This document shows, piece by piece, positions 46,158 to 57,327 of a stretch of DNA of 64,000 nucleotides. This DNA comes from Rhizophagus clarus. Its lineage: Eukaryota > Glomeromycota > Glomeromycetes > Glomerales > Glomeraceae. The notes under the pieces are model-generated. The model saw only the letters and a program-made list of their open reading frames with translations, was not told where the DNA came from and searched no databases. The DNA lies in contig BLAL01000050.1 of the NCBI GenBank assembly GCA_015698045.1, forward strand, positions 248,001 through 312,000, read 5' to 3'. Position 1 is the stretch's first letter. Each line of letters opens with the position of its first letter. The translations under genes and the position numbers were made by a program.

Positions 46158-47716
46158 TGATAGTAAAACAATTAAACAAAATATAAAATATAATAAATTT
46201 AGTAATATTTAATAAACTAGTTTTACTTTATTTACACAATGTTTATTAAAACCATGGTGCGTTATTTATGTATATTTCGCATTATTATAAAAATTAAGGT
46301 TTTTTTAAAAAAAAAACTAAAAAAATATTACTAAAAAGATTCTAAAAATATTTTTACCATCTTGTATAACTACCTTTAGCATTAATAACATCTTGAATTC
46401 TTTTTGGCATTGTCTCAATTAGTTTAGTGTATGTCTCTAATGCCGTTTCATTCCAAATTTGAGAAACATGTTTCCACAATGATTCTTTTACCTTAATTTT
46501 GATGTCTAACGCTTTAAGTCGACAGTCTACATCATTCTAGAGGTGTTCGATAGGTTTAAGTCAGGGGATTGAAATGGTCATGGAAGAACCTCAACATAAT
46601 TATCATCAAACCATTGCTTAGTGAGAATAGCGGTATGTTTCAGATCATTGTTTTGCTGAAAGACAATGTTCAAAATGTTTAATTCATAATACCGAAGTAT
46701 CTTCATAAGGTCTTCATCCAATATTTGGTGATAAAGTTCAGTATCAAGGCCTCCATTGATTCTACATAGGAAACTAATATCACGAGAAGTGAAATACCCC
46801 CATACAAAAACACTACTCTCACAAAACTTAACTGTAGGTTTGACATGGGTATTTTTAAGCAGCTTCCCAGGTTTTTTCCAGCAATACTAACGTTTGTCTA
46901 ATCTGAATATTTAAAATTTAGACTCGTCAGACCACACCACCTTGCTCCAGTTGCTTATTGTCCAATTCTTAAACCTTTTAGCGAAATTAAGCCATTTGAC
47001 TTGATGTTTTTTAGACAAAAGTGGCTTCTTACACTTTACCCTAGAAATCAAACCATTTCTCTTTAATATTCTATGCACAGTATCAGCACTGATCTCAATA
47101 TTTTCATTAACTTGTAAAGATTTTGTTAATGAAATGGTGATAAAACATTCTTCATTGTCCAAATGTCTTATAATAGTATGTTCATGACGCTCATTTAATG
47201 TTTGTAGTCAGCCTGAATGTTTCTTGTCTTTCATATTTTCAGTTTCTTTGTGCTTCTTTTTAAGCCTTAGTATCATTGTATGACTTTCACAACTAATTTT
47301 AATGGCAATTTCTCTTGAGGCAAAGTCACGCTTATTCATCATAATTGCCTGCGCTCTTTGTTCTATAGTAAGTCTAATCTATAGTTTATAAAAAAATATT
47401 ATTTATTTATTTCAGTAAAGAGGTAGGTGTGTAAAGTGTTTTTATTATTATTTATTATTAATTATAAAAAAAAAATTTTTTTTTAACAATTTTTTTTTAA
47501 AAAAAAAGTGGCAAAAGTAACGCACCATAGTTTGGAAAAAGAAAATGACGTAATGGATTTTTTTTGTTAATAGAAAAGGGGTTAACTTTTATATGTTAAA
47601 GATTTATATATATATTATTTATTTTGAAAAAATGAGATTAAACAGATTTGTTTTGATCGATAAACACGTGATTTACTGTTTAAAACATTTTGGTGTGTTA
47701 TTTATGTAAGTTACTG
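46158..47716 (-). mobile_element. Second copy of the 17-kb Tc1 family, left end missing
   Basis: The right TIR, inverted, reads CAGTAACTTACATAAATAAC then ACACC, with TA following (47717-47718). TTTAATAAACTAGTTTTACT and ATGGTGCGTTATTTATG match the inner left part of the 17-kb copy, but the expected left TIR is not found. Homology fades at about 46158, so this end is truncated or overwritten. The shared subterminal GATCGATAAACACGTGATTT is present near 47655. Confidence 0.8.
46350..47385 (-). pseudogene. Tc1-type transposase, second copy, broken
   Basis: Frame 47162-46911 keeps a helix-turn-helix part and the first catalytic Asp (LKRNGLISRVKCKKPLLSKK, then VVWSDESKF). The region below carries diverged matches to the second half of the 17-kb copy (for example the segment encoding the QQDN and PDLNPIE regions near 46540-46660) but with several stops and frameshifts. 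More decayed than the 17-kb copy. Confidence 0.75.
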
Positions 47717-47734
47717 TATATTCTATATAAAACC

Positions 47735-47875
47735 TGGTTATAATATGATTATAATCTGTACAATTAGTATTATCCAGAATTTGTATAAATACAGAATATT
47801 TTATAATTCAGTACATTTTCTGTCACTAATTGTACAGAATTTGTACAGAATTTGTACAGTATTTGTATAATAATA
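47735..47875. repeat. TGTACAGAATTTG repeats between two Tc1 elements
   Basis: About six copies of ACAGAATTTGT/CAGAATTTGTAT, the same motif as at 35940-36290, fill the gap between the two Tc1-like elements. Confidence 0.6.
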
Positions 47876-49197
47876 CAAACCCCTGCGAAAGTAATGGCAG
47901 TCTATTTTTTGATAATATATGCATATTTTTATAATAAAACACTAAAAAATTTTTTTATATTCTAAAAAATGGATGAAATTTACATATATTTTATTAATTG
48001 ATTAATATTTAGTATGGCCCCCTTCTGCATCAATACATGCTTTAATATGACTTTGCATGCTATTAATGCAGTTAACTATTATGTTATTATCAAGATCATC
48101 CTATTCCTTCCTAATTAAAGCAAAAAAAACATCATTTGTAATTGATTTTTTTTGTACCACTATACTCTTGACCTTCTTCTCAACATTTTTTTTTAAAATA
48201 GCCCAAACATTTTTGATAGGATCAAGATCTGGGCTATAAGAAGGCTAAGGAAGGACCCGTCCTAGGAGGTGAATTTTCAAGTAACTTTTGATATCACAGG
48301 ATGTATGTTTTGGATCATTATCCTGTTAGAAGACCCACCTATGATCATGCATTACATTTGCATTATCATACAAATGTTTATTTAAAATTTGGTGATATAA
48401 ATGATGATCCAAATTTTCAATGAACATGTGCATGCCAATTTTTCTTTTAACGCTGATTGCTCCCCAAACATGAACTTTAAATGGATGTTTTATCATCAGA
48501 GCAATTGGTTTTGTATCATGTAACCATGCAGAAAGGATGTTACAAAATATTTGAATGGTAGTTTCATCAAAAAATACCACTTTTTTCCAATTATAATTTA
48601 CATGATCATAGGCCCATAACAATCAGTTTTCTTTTGCTTTCTGTATTAAAAGAGGAACCTTTCTGGGATGAACAGATACAAAACCAAGATTTTTTAGCTC
48701 ATGATGGATACTCCATATGCTTACCTCAAGCCCTGAATTTTTTTTTTCAAGTTGGGCTTTTATTTCACTTGCTGTAGTGAAATGATTATGCTTAACGATC
48801 ATTCCAATTTGGTAGCGTTTTTTAGGAGTCAATTTTCATGGTCGACCTGACCGATGACCTATAGTAATCTTACCAGTTTTTTTTAATAATTCAACATACT
48901 GTTCACAGGAGCGTAAGGGAATACCTGTTTTTTGCGAAATTTCCCTTGCATTTCTAATTTTTTTCTGCCAAAGAAAGTTAACAGCATTTTGATTTTTTTC
49001 AAGAGTGGTTAATGCCATTTTGAATAAAAAAATGTGATGAAATTTATTTTTTTTATAATATTTTTTTTTATTTGTTTTTAAATGTTTACTCTAAAAAACA
49101 ATCTAGAAACACTAGAAAATTCTAGAGTGGGAAAATGAATGCACTACAGCTTAAAAAAAAATAACATTTACACCACTATTACTTTCGCATTTGACTG
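47876..49197 (-). mobile_element. Tc1-like element of a second family, 1.32 kb
   Basis: The left TIR CAAACCCCTGCGAAAGTAAT then GGCAG and the right TIR, inverted, CAGTCAAATGCGAAAGTAAT then AGTGG share the TGCGAAAGTAAT core. TA flanks both ends (47874-47875, 49198-49199). The transposase fills most of the element on the minus strand. Confidence 0.85.
48000..49018 (-). pseudogene. Tc1-type transposase, second family, broken
   Basis: The N-terminus MALTTLEKNQNAVNFLWQKK (49018) is followed by helix-turn-helix segments (NAREISQKTGIPLRSCEQYV; KKRYQIGMIVKHNHFTTASE). The first Asp lies in KVVFFDETTIQIF (near 48570), the second in QDNDPKHTS (near 48320), and the third region reads YSPDLDPIKNVWAILKK, where the catalytic Glu appears changed to Lys. 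In-frame stops sit at former Gln (CAA to TAA) and Trp (TGG to TAG) codons. The C-terminus is IKACIDAEGGHTKY, stop, near 48012. Almost full length but inactive. Confidence 0.85.
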
Positions 49198-49199
49198 TA

Positions 49200-50400
49200 T
49201 TTTCTGAACAAATTTGGGATTTTCAATTTTCTACTAAGTAATAAAAAGTGATTTTAATTTGTATAATCTAAAATCAATTTTTATTTATATAAAAAAAAAG
49301 CTGCTGATCACAATAATTTGAAAATGATGATAATTAAAAGTTATATAATAATACAAAAGAGGGAATTTTTTTCTATAGATCTATGAACTAATTTTTTATA
49401 AAAAAAAAATTTTTTATTTTTAATATAACTTATTTTTTCACAATAAACTTGTATTTTTAATATGAAAAATAAGTTTCTTGACATAAAATATATTTAATAA
49501 AGAAAATCCTTATTATTTTTTAAAAGATATAAGCAATTTTATAGAAAATTTTTTAAAAGTTAGTCAGATATATTTAACAACTTTTCAGAAAACAGTAAAG
49601 TAATATAAAATTAAATCTTCAAGTATAAAAAAAACTGAATAGGTAATAGAAGTATATAATAAGAACTTTTATTACTTCTTTAAAGAATGTAAATATTTAA
49701 ACTCTTTTTCTTTTTTCTTTATGACTTTTCTTAATATTTTTTTTATTTGAGAAGAGTTTTAAAAAAATTTTCTTAGTTTATTGTATAACTATAACAAATA
49801 ATATTATAAATAAAGGACTGTTAAAGTAAAGTAGAATTACATGATTTTAAAAAAAAAAATTTTTTAATAAAATTTTTTATTATATATATAATTTTTTAAA
49901 TAAATATATACTAAATGCATTTTAATTGATCCTGCAAATTTACTTAATGTATAAAATAAAGTTTAGAATACTATTTTTAATTTATTTAACTTTTTTAATT
50001 TTGTTAAAATTAATTTATTTTTTTTTGGATACTATGATTAGCAAAATCATTCGCTTATCAAAAATAATATTTAAAATCCATTTTTTTCTTTAAGTAAATT
50101 TGCAGAACAGCCTAAGGTTGCAGGTGAAACTTAATAGTTTAGATAAATGGTAAAATCAAAACTGTTTAAAAATGGAAAACTGCGAAACATTTCGCAAATT
50201 TTAAAACCCTTTTATGTTTTACCAGTTTTATCATTATATTATATATATAGTTTTGCTAATTATAATAATTTTTGTCATATGATTATACATTATATATCAA
50301 ATTGGAAAATTTATTATCAAGTTTTATTTTTTTATTTAAAATATATTATTTAATATTTTAATTTTGTATTTATTTAATAATTTTATTTATCTATTCTGTA
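49200..50400. other. AT-rich stretch without a clear gene
   Basis: Long A/T runs. The small frame at 50147-50353 is hydrophobic and low complexity and is not supported as a gene. Confidence 0.45.
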
Positions 50401-50439
50401 TCTATTTACTAAATCATCAATATCATATTCCATTATATT

Positions 50440-50510
50440 TTTACCTTCAATAGTACATCAGGAAATTTTATAGCGTGTAAAATTGCGTAAGTTTATGATT
50501 TTGTAAGTTT
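50440..50510 (+). mobile_element. Fragment of a hAT 3' end
   Basis: AGTACATCAGGAAATTTTAT then AGCGTGTAAAATTGCG matches, in the opposite orientation, the C-terminal coding end of the hAT transposase at 55.2 kb (AGTACATCAGGAAATTATAT, encoding STSGNYIV). It is followed by the 50-bp repeats that appear to be the subterminal region of this family. Confidence 0.55.
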
Positions 50511-51047
50511 ACAAAAGTTTATGGCATAATATTTCAAAAAATTTTAAAATATTACATAAGTTTACAATTTCGTAAGATTTATGTGATATTACGGTTAAAA
50601 TATTATACAAGTTTTCAATATCATAAGATTTACACAATATTACAATCAAAATATTCTGCAAATTTACGAAACTGTAAATCTGCGTAATATTACAGTTGAA
50701 ATATTTCAAAAATTTACGAGACTATAAATCTGCGTAATATTACAGTCAAAATATTCTGCAAATTTACGAAACTGTAAACCTGCATAATATTACAGTCAAA
50801 ATATTCTGCAAATTTACGAAACTGTAAACCTACGTAATATTACGGTTAAAATATTTCAAAAATTTACAAAACTGTAAACTTGCGTAATATTACAGTTGAA
50901 ATATTTTAAAAATTTACGAGACTGTAAACCTGCATAATATTACGGTTAAAATATTTCGAAAATTTACGAGACTTGTAAACCTGCGTAATATTACAGTTAA
51001 AATATTTCAAAAATTTACAAAACTGTAAACTTGCATAATATTACTAT
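50510..51047. repeat. 50-bp tandem repeat, about 11 copies
   Basis: The unit AATTTACGAAACTGTAAACC then TGCGTAATATTACAGTTAAAATATTTCAAA repeats with an exact 50-bp step from 50661 to 50961 and looser copies on both sides. TAATATTAC is a palindrome in every unit. Related TTACGAAATATTACG sequence lies at 54840-55165 beside the hAT end. Confidence 0.92.
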
Positions 51048-51384
51048 TCGATCGTTAAAGTTACGTATGCAGTAGAACGTATATAAGTGGCATGTGATAC
51101 TATTGAATAATCAAAAATAATATAAACACCTTTTTTTAAGTTTGGGAAAGCAAATTTATTTTTATTTACGAATTTTTTATTATTTACAATTTTTATGTTA
51201 AAAATTAAAGTAAATTCTAATTTTTATTATAACTTAATAAAAAAATACACATTTGATACTTGTTCGCTACTATTTTATTAAATAGTATCCAGGCTGTACG
51301 GTGTGGACGTCAGTATCAGTCACAGTCCAAAAAAAATGTGAGTCTTCAGCCGATATTTGGTACAGACTAAGCCTAACTACTCAC

Positions 51385-53376
51385 TTAATAAATAAAAAAA
51401 TAAAAATATTTATCTTCTTCTACGATATGTAGGTAAGTTCCTCCTTCTTCTATGATTATTACGCGTAACTAAAATTGATCAAATTTATCAAATTTAAAAT
51501 ACGAACGTAAATATTAAATATAAATTTTATTATAGTATAATTACCTGGCCTCTCCCAAAATCTCATTCTAAATTCGCAATAATATCTTTGGCCGGTACGT
51601 GTCCACAGCCACCACTCAGGATTTCTATTATGATATAGGACATAGTTCTAAATATCAAAATCAGTTTGAATATTTGATAAATACATTTAATTTATATGAA
51701 TGTAATTTTATTTATTTACTTACATGGTAATCCCTGACGAGGTTCCTCCACTTTTGGCTGCACTGTTGCCCAGAAACCCTCGTACAAAATATTCTATTTA
51801 TTCTGATTCAATTAAATGGATTGGTTAATTTGAATTTAAATTCTAGGCTGATCCCAAACTCTTTCTGCTAATCCCTTTGTCCATTTTTTTTTTAGGAACA
51901 CTTTTTTTTTACTTATATTTCTTAAGTTTTTTGCCTAGCTAAGCTTATTTTAGGGCTTAGTTAGGGCCTCTACTAAAGTTATGGAACCTCCTACGTCTGA
52001 AGACCTTGACTCTTTAGTGGCTTTGGTTAGCCGTAACCGCGCCAAAGCTAACAAGTTGCAAAACGACCTTAAAAAATGCCGCAAGCTGCTCTCTAAGCTC
52101 GTTACTGACCTTTCGATAGTTTTTGAGCCTGTGATACACGCTCAACTCGTTACTAATGTTGCCACTTTTTCTCGTATGATTTTGGACGGCTCTTTTTCTC
52201 TTGCTGACTGTTGTTGGCACATTACTATGGATGAACTGCATCTATCGATGTGGACACGTGACCCAGATTTATCGAGTAATCTACACGAGGTTACTCTTGC
52301 AGATTCTGTGACGATTGAACCAATCGTCAAACACCTCCCCAGGCTCAAGGTTTTTCTACCGAAAAAACATCAGAAACACCACAGAAAAAATTTCTATTTA
52401 CGACAACTTATCATCTTCATCTCCTTTTTTTTTGTTTCATTTTATTACGCAACAAAGAAATTTCTAACCTTCATCTTACGCGTTTATATGCATTTCTTGG
52501 CCACGATCTGAATTAGATTATTCTTTTTCAAATACGTATTTTTGCCTCCCTCTATTTTTAATTTTCTATTATTAGAATTTATTTTCTTTTCTTTTTTCTT
52601 TTTATAGATTTTTCTTTTATAGATTTTTCTTTTCTTTTCTTTTTCTTTTTGTTCGTGTGCCTTTATCTTTATGTCATGAACCCTTTCTCTTGGCCTTTCA
52701 AATTGCCTGACTACACTATTTGTGTGCCCTTCACCTTTTCATCTCCTTTGACCCTCTACGTGATCTCACGTGACCTTGTACCTAATTAGTTTATTAACTC
52801 AACGGACTATAGATTGCTTCGGTTTAATCTTGTATTGAGTTTGATGGGTCATCTAACGGTGCTACTTAATAACAGCTTTGGCGGGGTAGGATGTCAATTT
52901 TTATAGTGGGCGTGTCATCCGTTATTAGGTTAGCATAGTTGCTTCTACTTTGGTTAGAATATATCAAGGAGGAAGATCTAGGAAAATTTAGTGTAATGTG
53001 ATTATTCTTTAGGGTAGTCTTTCTTACTTTATTTTTACCTAGAAGACTATATATATAGCTTTGTTTTTAGTTAGTTTTATTTCTTCTGTTTCTTTTTACA
53101 TGTATAAATTGTATCGAATTAATAACAATTAATAAAGATAAAGGCTTCTATGTCACGTTTGCCTTGCCTTGAATTTAAATTCTTTCTTAAAGAAATTATA
53201 GATATTAGTCATATGAACCTATTGGCAACAGAGTCACAAAAATCATAGCGGCTTCTACCATTAATATTGTGGTAGGCGTGATTTCTGTCTCGGCATATGT
53301 CAACCAGTTCATCCATCATAGTCCAGTTCCAATGGACGTTATAGTGGGAATGACATGAACATGTATGGCGAGGCAT
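51385..53376 (-). CDS. Myb/SANT-like domain protein, split by a large intron or insertion
   Basis: Exon-like blocks on the minus strand: 53376-53217 (MPRHTCSCHSHYNVHWNW, MMDELVDICRDRNHAYHNIN, RSRYDFCDSVAN), about 51782-51724 (VSGQQCSQKWRNLVRDYH), 51647-51545 (NYVLYHNRNPEWWLWTRTGQ, RYYCEFRMRFWERP) and 51449-51385 (short tail, stop). Together W...ELVDIC...QCSQKWRNLVRDY is the pattern of trihelix-like Myb/SANT-like DNA-binding domains. Introns 51723-51648 and 51544-51450 have good GTAA...TAG ends. The first intron would be about 1.4 kb with a weak donor (GTTCAT), and it encloses an opposite-strand open frame, so an inserted element is likely. A further block, WTKGLAERVWDQPR (51886-51843), may be another exon. 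Whether the gene still works is open. Confidence 0.55.
51981..52511 (+). CDS. Unrecognised open frame of 176 codons with more balanced composition
   Basis: Starts MEPPTSEDLDSLVALVSRNR, with an amphipathic, coiled-coil-like N-terminal part (residues 5-50), a middle section with Cys-Cys-Trp and Met/His residues, and a hydrophobic C-terminal segment (IIFISFFFVSFYYATKKF, about 139-156). Codon use is more GC-rich than in nearby DNA. It lies inside the presumed first intron of the opposite-strand Myb/SANT-like gene. An AT-rich region with TATATATAG (53049) and AATAAAGATAAA (53132) follows. It could be a small host gene, or part of an element that inserted there. No family is recognised. Confidence 0.4.
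   Translation: MEPPTSEDLDSLVALVSRNRAKANKLQNDLKKCRKLLSKLVTDLSIVFEPVIHAQLVTNVATFSRMILDGSFSLADCCWHITMDELHLSMWTRDPDLSSNLHEVTLADSVTIEPIVKHLPRLKVFLPKKHQKHHRKNFYLRQLIIFISFFFVSFYYATKKFLTFILRVYMHFLATI
52512..53208. other. Region of balanced composition downstream of the open frame
   Basis: No coding frame is seen. TTATAGTGGGCGTGTCATCC (near 52900), a TATATATATAG box (53048) and AATAAAG (53132) give it an LTR-like or 3'-UTR-like look, but no second copy exists in the window to prove a repeat. Confidence 0.35.
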
Positions 53377-53808
53377 TATTAGTTTAGATTTGATTTTTAT
53401 AATTTGATTTTGGGATGAGTAAAAATTTGGGTAGAAAAAAGGTCATAAAATGTCACTTTAAATAAAAATTTGAACAATACCTCTTTGGTTTGATTTTATT
53501 TTTCGTTTTAATTAAAATTTAATTTATTACACTTTTCATCATTAAATATATTAATTAAATCTCATGCGGATATGGATTATCTAAATATAAATATTATGAT
53601 TAAATCAAAAAATAAAAAAAAATCTTAGTTTGATTTCAGTTTCATTTCAATTAAAAATAATTGAAAATCATGTACATGTTTAATTGTTTTAAATATAAAT
53701 ATCAATATATCATATTTAAAAATAAAACAATTATATTTTGATTAAATATTTTGCATACATTTCTTAAAAAAATCATAAAAAAAATCTTGTACATCGTACA
53801 TGCATGCA
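53377..53808. other. AT-rich stretch upstream of the Myb/SANT-like gene
   Basis: No gene is seen. It may hold the promoter of the minus-strand gene. Confidence 0.4.
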
Positions 53809-54001
53809 ATTACTAAATATCATCCCCTTGTGATAAATAAAAAATTACGCAACACAAATTCAACACAAATTTAACAAATTTAACAAAATTTGGCTAAAAT
53901 TAATAATTTTTTACCAGAATTATTAACACAAATTGAACACAAAATTTGTGGTGTTGTGCTGGTAATTTTTATTTATCATAAGGGGATGATATTTAGTAAT
54001 T
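53809..54001. mobile_element. 193-bp fold-back MITE
   Basis: ATTACTAAATATCATCCCCT then TGTGATAAATAAAAATTAC at the left is matched, inverted, at the right with one or two differences (AATTACTAAATATCATCCCC then TTATGATAAATA). The arms reach about 45 bases and continue less perfectly through CAACACAAATT. TGCA lies at both borders. No coding frame. Confidence 0.85.
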
Positions 54002-54214
54002 GTGCATGATAGTATTGTATTTTCTGGCCAATCAACATTAGGCTGATCCTTGCATGTGATTTAATTATTTAATCATGCACGCGTTTTTTGTCTTATTTAT
54101 TTTTGTCTCTTATTTCTTTATTCTTTTGTTCAATATTTTTAATTTTTTTGTCTCTTCTTTCTATTATTTCTTTAATTATATACAATATATTTACATATAT
54201 TTCATAATTTATTG

Positions 54215-54680
54215 CTTTGCAGGTATAGAAATATTTGTTTATTAATACTAATTATTTTCATTTTTTTTTACCTCTTTGTTACTTTGTATCGTAATACTAA
54301 CAATAATATTCATGTTTCCTTTATTCCTTTTTACTTGTACTTTAATACTAATAATACTAACAATACTAACAACATGTTTATTTTTTCCTTTCTCTTTATT
54401 TCTTTATTCTTTTATTCAATTACTTTGCAAATATAGAAATATTTATTTTTTAATACTAATTATTTTAATATTAACGCATTTTTTTACCTCTTTGTTACTT
54501 TATGTCGTAATACTAACAATACTATCTACGTTTCCTTTATTCCTTTTTACTTGTACTTTAATACTAACGATAATATCCATGTTTCTTTTACTCCTTTTAC
54601 TATTTCTTTAACTCTTTTTACCTTAATACTAACAATAATAACAATATTTCTTTTATCTTTATATCTAATACTAACGTTAC
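54215..54680. repeat. Tandem duplication of about 208 bp in T-rich DNA
   Basis: ATAGAAATATTTRTTTWTTA then ATACTAATTATTTT occurs near 54225 and 54433. Both copies are followed by TTACCTCTTTGTTACTTTRT then CGTAATACTAACAATA and by CCTTTATTCCTTTTTACTTG. Further partial copies of TTTAATACTAACGATAATA continue to about 54680. Confidence 0.8.
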
Positions 54681-54839
54681 TATAGCTGTTTCTCTTCTTT
54701 TTACATCTAATAATATTGTTACTCTTTACTCTTTCTTTTTTTTTACTTTTATGTATTCTGTATATATTAATAAATACTTGTAATTTTTTATAGTTTAATA
54801 AAATTATATCTAATAAAACATACATTATATAAACTTATA

Positions 54840-56640
54840 GTACAGAAATGAAGTATTATTTATCAAAATATTTTAAAACATTACGAAATATTACATGTAT
54901 TTTAAAAAGTTGCGAAGTATTATGCAGTAAAATTACGGAATAGCATATAGTAATATTTCGAAATATTTTAAAAAGTTACAAAATATTACGCTTACACAAA
55001 CTTGCAGCGAATCTGAAAACTTACAGAATATTACAAATTGTAAAATTACGAAGCTTTGCATATTGTAATATTTTGAAATATTTTAAAAAGTTACAAAATA
55101 TTACGCTTATGCAAACTTGCAGCGGGTCTGAAAACTTACGAAATATTATGATGTGTAAATTTGCGCAACTTTTTGCACTATATAATTTCCTGATGTACTT
55201 TCATCATTTATTAAAGAAATTTTAACGTATTTATTATCCATATTATCAATTAAATCATCTTCAGGAATTTCACCAATATCCTCTAAAATCAATTTATTTG
55301 ATAAATCAACATTTTCTTTAATCCATAAATTATCAATTAGTACGATCACATTATCATCTGGAATAAGTTCACCTGATGTTGTCTGACGTTTAGTTTCAGT
55401 TATACTTATTTGTGTAATACTATCAGTTAAATCAGCAGTAACTTTTTCAATTTCTTTTTCAAATTCTTCTGGTTTGGCTAAAGCTTCAAGAACCCTTTTA
55501 TTTAATTCTGTTGCATTTAATTTAAGTTTATCTTTGTTTTCTTTTCCATAAAAACCAAATTCTTTTTCAGTATTTGATTTCCAATAAGTTATCATTTTAG
55601 ACATAAATTCAAGTTTTTCAACTCCTATTTGTATACGATATTTATTAGTAAGCCAACCTAATGTAGAAAATCTTCTTTTACAACTTGCAAAATTTGGGCA
55701 AATTGAAAACAAATAACGAGCAATATGCGGTAAAGAATCAGGATCAGATGATGTATATATAAGATTCCACCAGTTAATAGGTTCTTCATAACCAATACCA
55801 AATTCAAGATTAAAAGGTTCTTTATTACACTCTTTATAAAGTCTTAATTGTAAACATAAAGCATTTTGTTCTTGAAGATCAAATCCCAAATTTCTTCCAA
55901 TAAGTGTAGCCATTTGACAATCTTTGAATATGATTTTTTCTTTAATGGTGAATCTAATATTAAATAAATTATTATTATAAGATATTAAATTAAATAGAAG
56001 AAAAATGAAATTTAATAAAAATTAATTTAAATTTCAATACCTTAAAAATGTGGAGGGGTTCCTTGGAATTGTGGAAGTAAAAAAAAGCATAATAAATATT
56101 TATCATCATCAAATTCTTCAAATCTTTTATTCATTACTTGATAACAATAATTCCAGAAAGACTTGTTAAAAGAATGTGGTAATGATTTCATAACTGCAGC
56201 CAATAGTGTTAAATTTAAAAAACAATTGGCTAAAGTTGCCTTTTGTGCTTCTAGAGCTAAAATGGCCTTGTGTAATGGGTTTAATATAAAAGCTAAAATA
56301 TTTAAATCAGCCCAAAAATTACGCCCATTAACAATAGTTTTAATACGAGTATTTGTTAAATATTTGGCATGATTTTCCACCATCTAATTATTTAACAATA
56401 GTTATTTGTAATAGATTATTTGTTATTGTTATAATAAACATTTAAATTAATTATGATAAATAGTATAATACCTTTTCTATAATGGACTTTAAGTTTAAGA
56501 CTGAATTGACTGATTCACTTGAGGTGATCCATCGTGTCTTGCAATAAAATTTAAGCCCTCCACCTTTAATACCACTTTCTTTAATTAATTGATTGAATTT
56601 AGCACCTTTTAAAAAAATAAAAATTAAATAAAACATATCG
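54840..56640 (-). mobile_element. hAT element, 3' part kept, 5' part missing
   Basis: The transposase blocks at 56636-55146 are followed (54840-55165) by a subterminal region of TTACGAAATATTACG-type repeats, including a direct pair of about 130 bp (GTAATATTTYGAAATATTTT then AAAAAGTTACAAAATATTACGC, near 54947 and 55067). Coding homology ends abruptly at about 56640, so the front of the transposase and the 5' terminus are absent. Confidence 0.7.
55146..56636 (-). pseudogene. hAT transposase, C-terminal two thirds
   Basis: Three blocks separated by GT-AG introns: 56636-56465 (GGGLKFYCKTRWITSSESVN), 56383-56042 (NGRNFWADLNILAFILNPLH and KRFEEFDDDKYLLCFFLLPQ) and 55913-55146. The last holds the hATC dimerisation domain: NWWNLIYTSSDPDSLPHIAR, then YLFSICPNFASCKRRFSTLG, then WLTNKYRIQIGVEKLEF. 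It ends with an acidic tail (GEIPEDDLIDNMDNKYVKIS). These blocks read without internal stops, unlike the 9.4-kb hAT, so the fragment is younger, but it lacks the BED finger and first catalytic Asp region. Confidence 0.8.
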
Positions 56641-57039
56641 GCGGATTTGTCTATCCGGGATTAATAAGTTTAAAGTAGAATATTTCCAAAATAAATCGTA
56701 CTCATGATTATGTTGTAGTACGGAAAATCAGCTGATGATTTATCATCTGACTAATGATCAGTTAAGGTAAAAAAAATTTTTATCTCGAAACCAAAATAAT
56801 CGGATAAAACATAGTTGCTTAAAACCCATTTCTCCTATGAAAAACCCATTTCTCACCTTTCGTTTAGATAGTCAGTTGTCAGTGTTAACAAGTAAGTTTT
56901 TTTTTAAATACAAATTAAAAAAAATGAAAGAAATTAACATAATTTAACTTTAATTATGCTTATAATATCTGGCATTTGCATTTGCTATGATATGAAGATT
57001 GAAGATATACTTCGAAATTTGAAATGCAGTATTATCAAG

Positions 57040-57185
57040 AAACATTAACGAGTTCTAATGGAGTATGGGTTAATACTTCTCTTATTTTAAACTCTTAAAA
57101 CCGATTATTATTTTTGACGAGGGACAACCAGACAGCACCTACCAAGCATTAAAAGAAGCGATAAAATACCTTTAGTTTCATGTTC
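57040..57185 (+). pseudogene. Possible decayed NTPase-like fragment
   Basis: A short plus-strand stretch reads YFSYFKLLKPIIIFDEGQPD then STYQALKEAIKYL, with a hydrophobic strand and an acidic pair like a Walker B motif (IIIFDEGQ). It is bounded by stops and has no Walker A in sight. Weak; it may be a chance frame or a relic of a P-loop protein gene. Confidence 0.25.
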
Positions 57186-57327
57186 TTATTAGCGGGAACT
57201 ATCTTCAATATCTACATCTTACCTTTTAATTCCCCCCAGAAAGAACCTTCGGCTAATCAACTAACCTTTTAAGTTGGGAGAAAACAATAACTTAGAAATA
57301 CAAGGAATAAAATAGTTATTTTTTAGG

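Noticed and set aside
50510-51047. Possible CRISPR-like array with 50-bp period
   Set aside because: The whole unit repeats with no unique spacers, and the genome is eukaryotic; it is a tandem repeat.
53215-53240. Primer-binding-site-like TTGGCAACAGAGTC next to an LTR-like region
   Set aside because: On the minus strand these bases encode DSVAN of the Myb/SANT-like exon, so the likeness to a primer-binding site is probably chance; no paired repeat was found.
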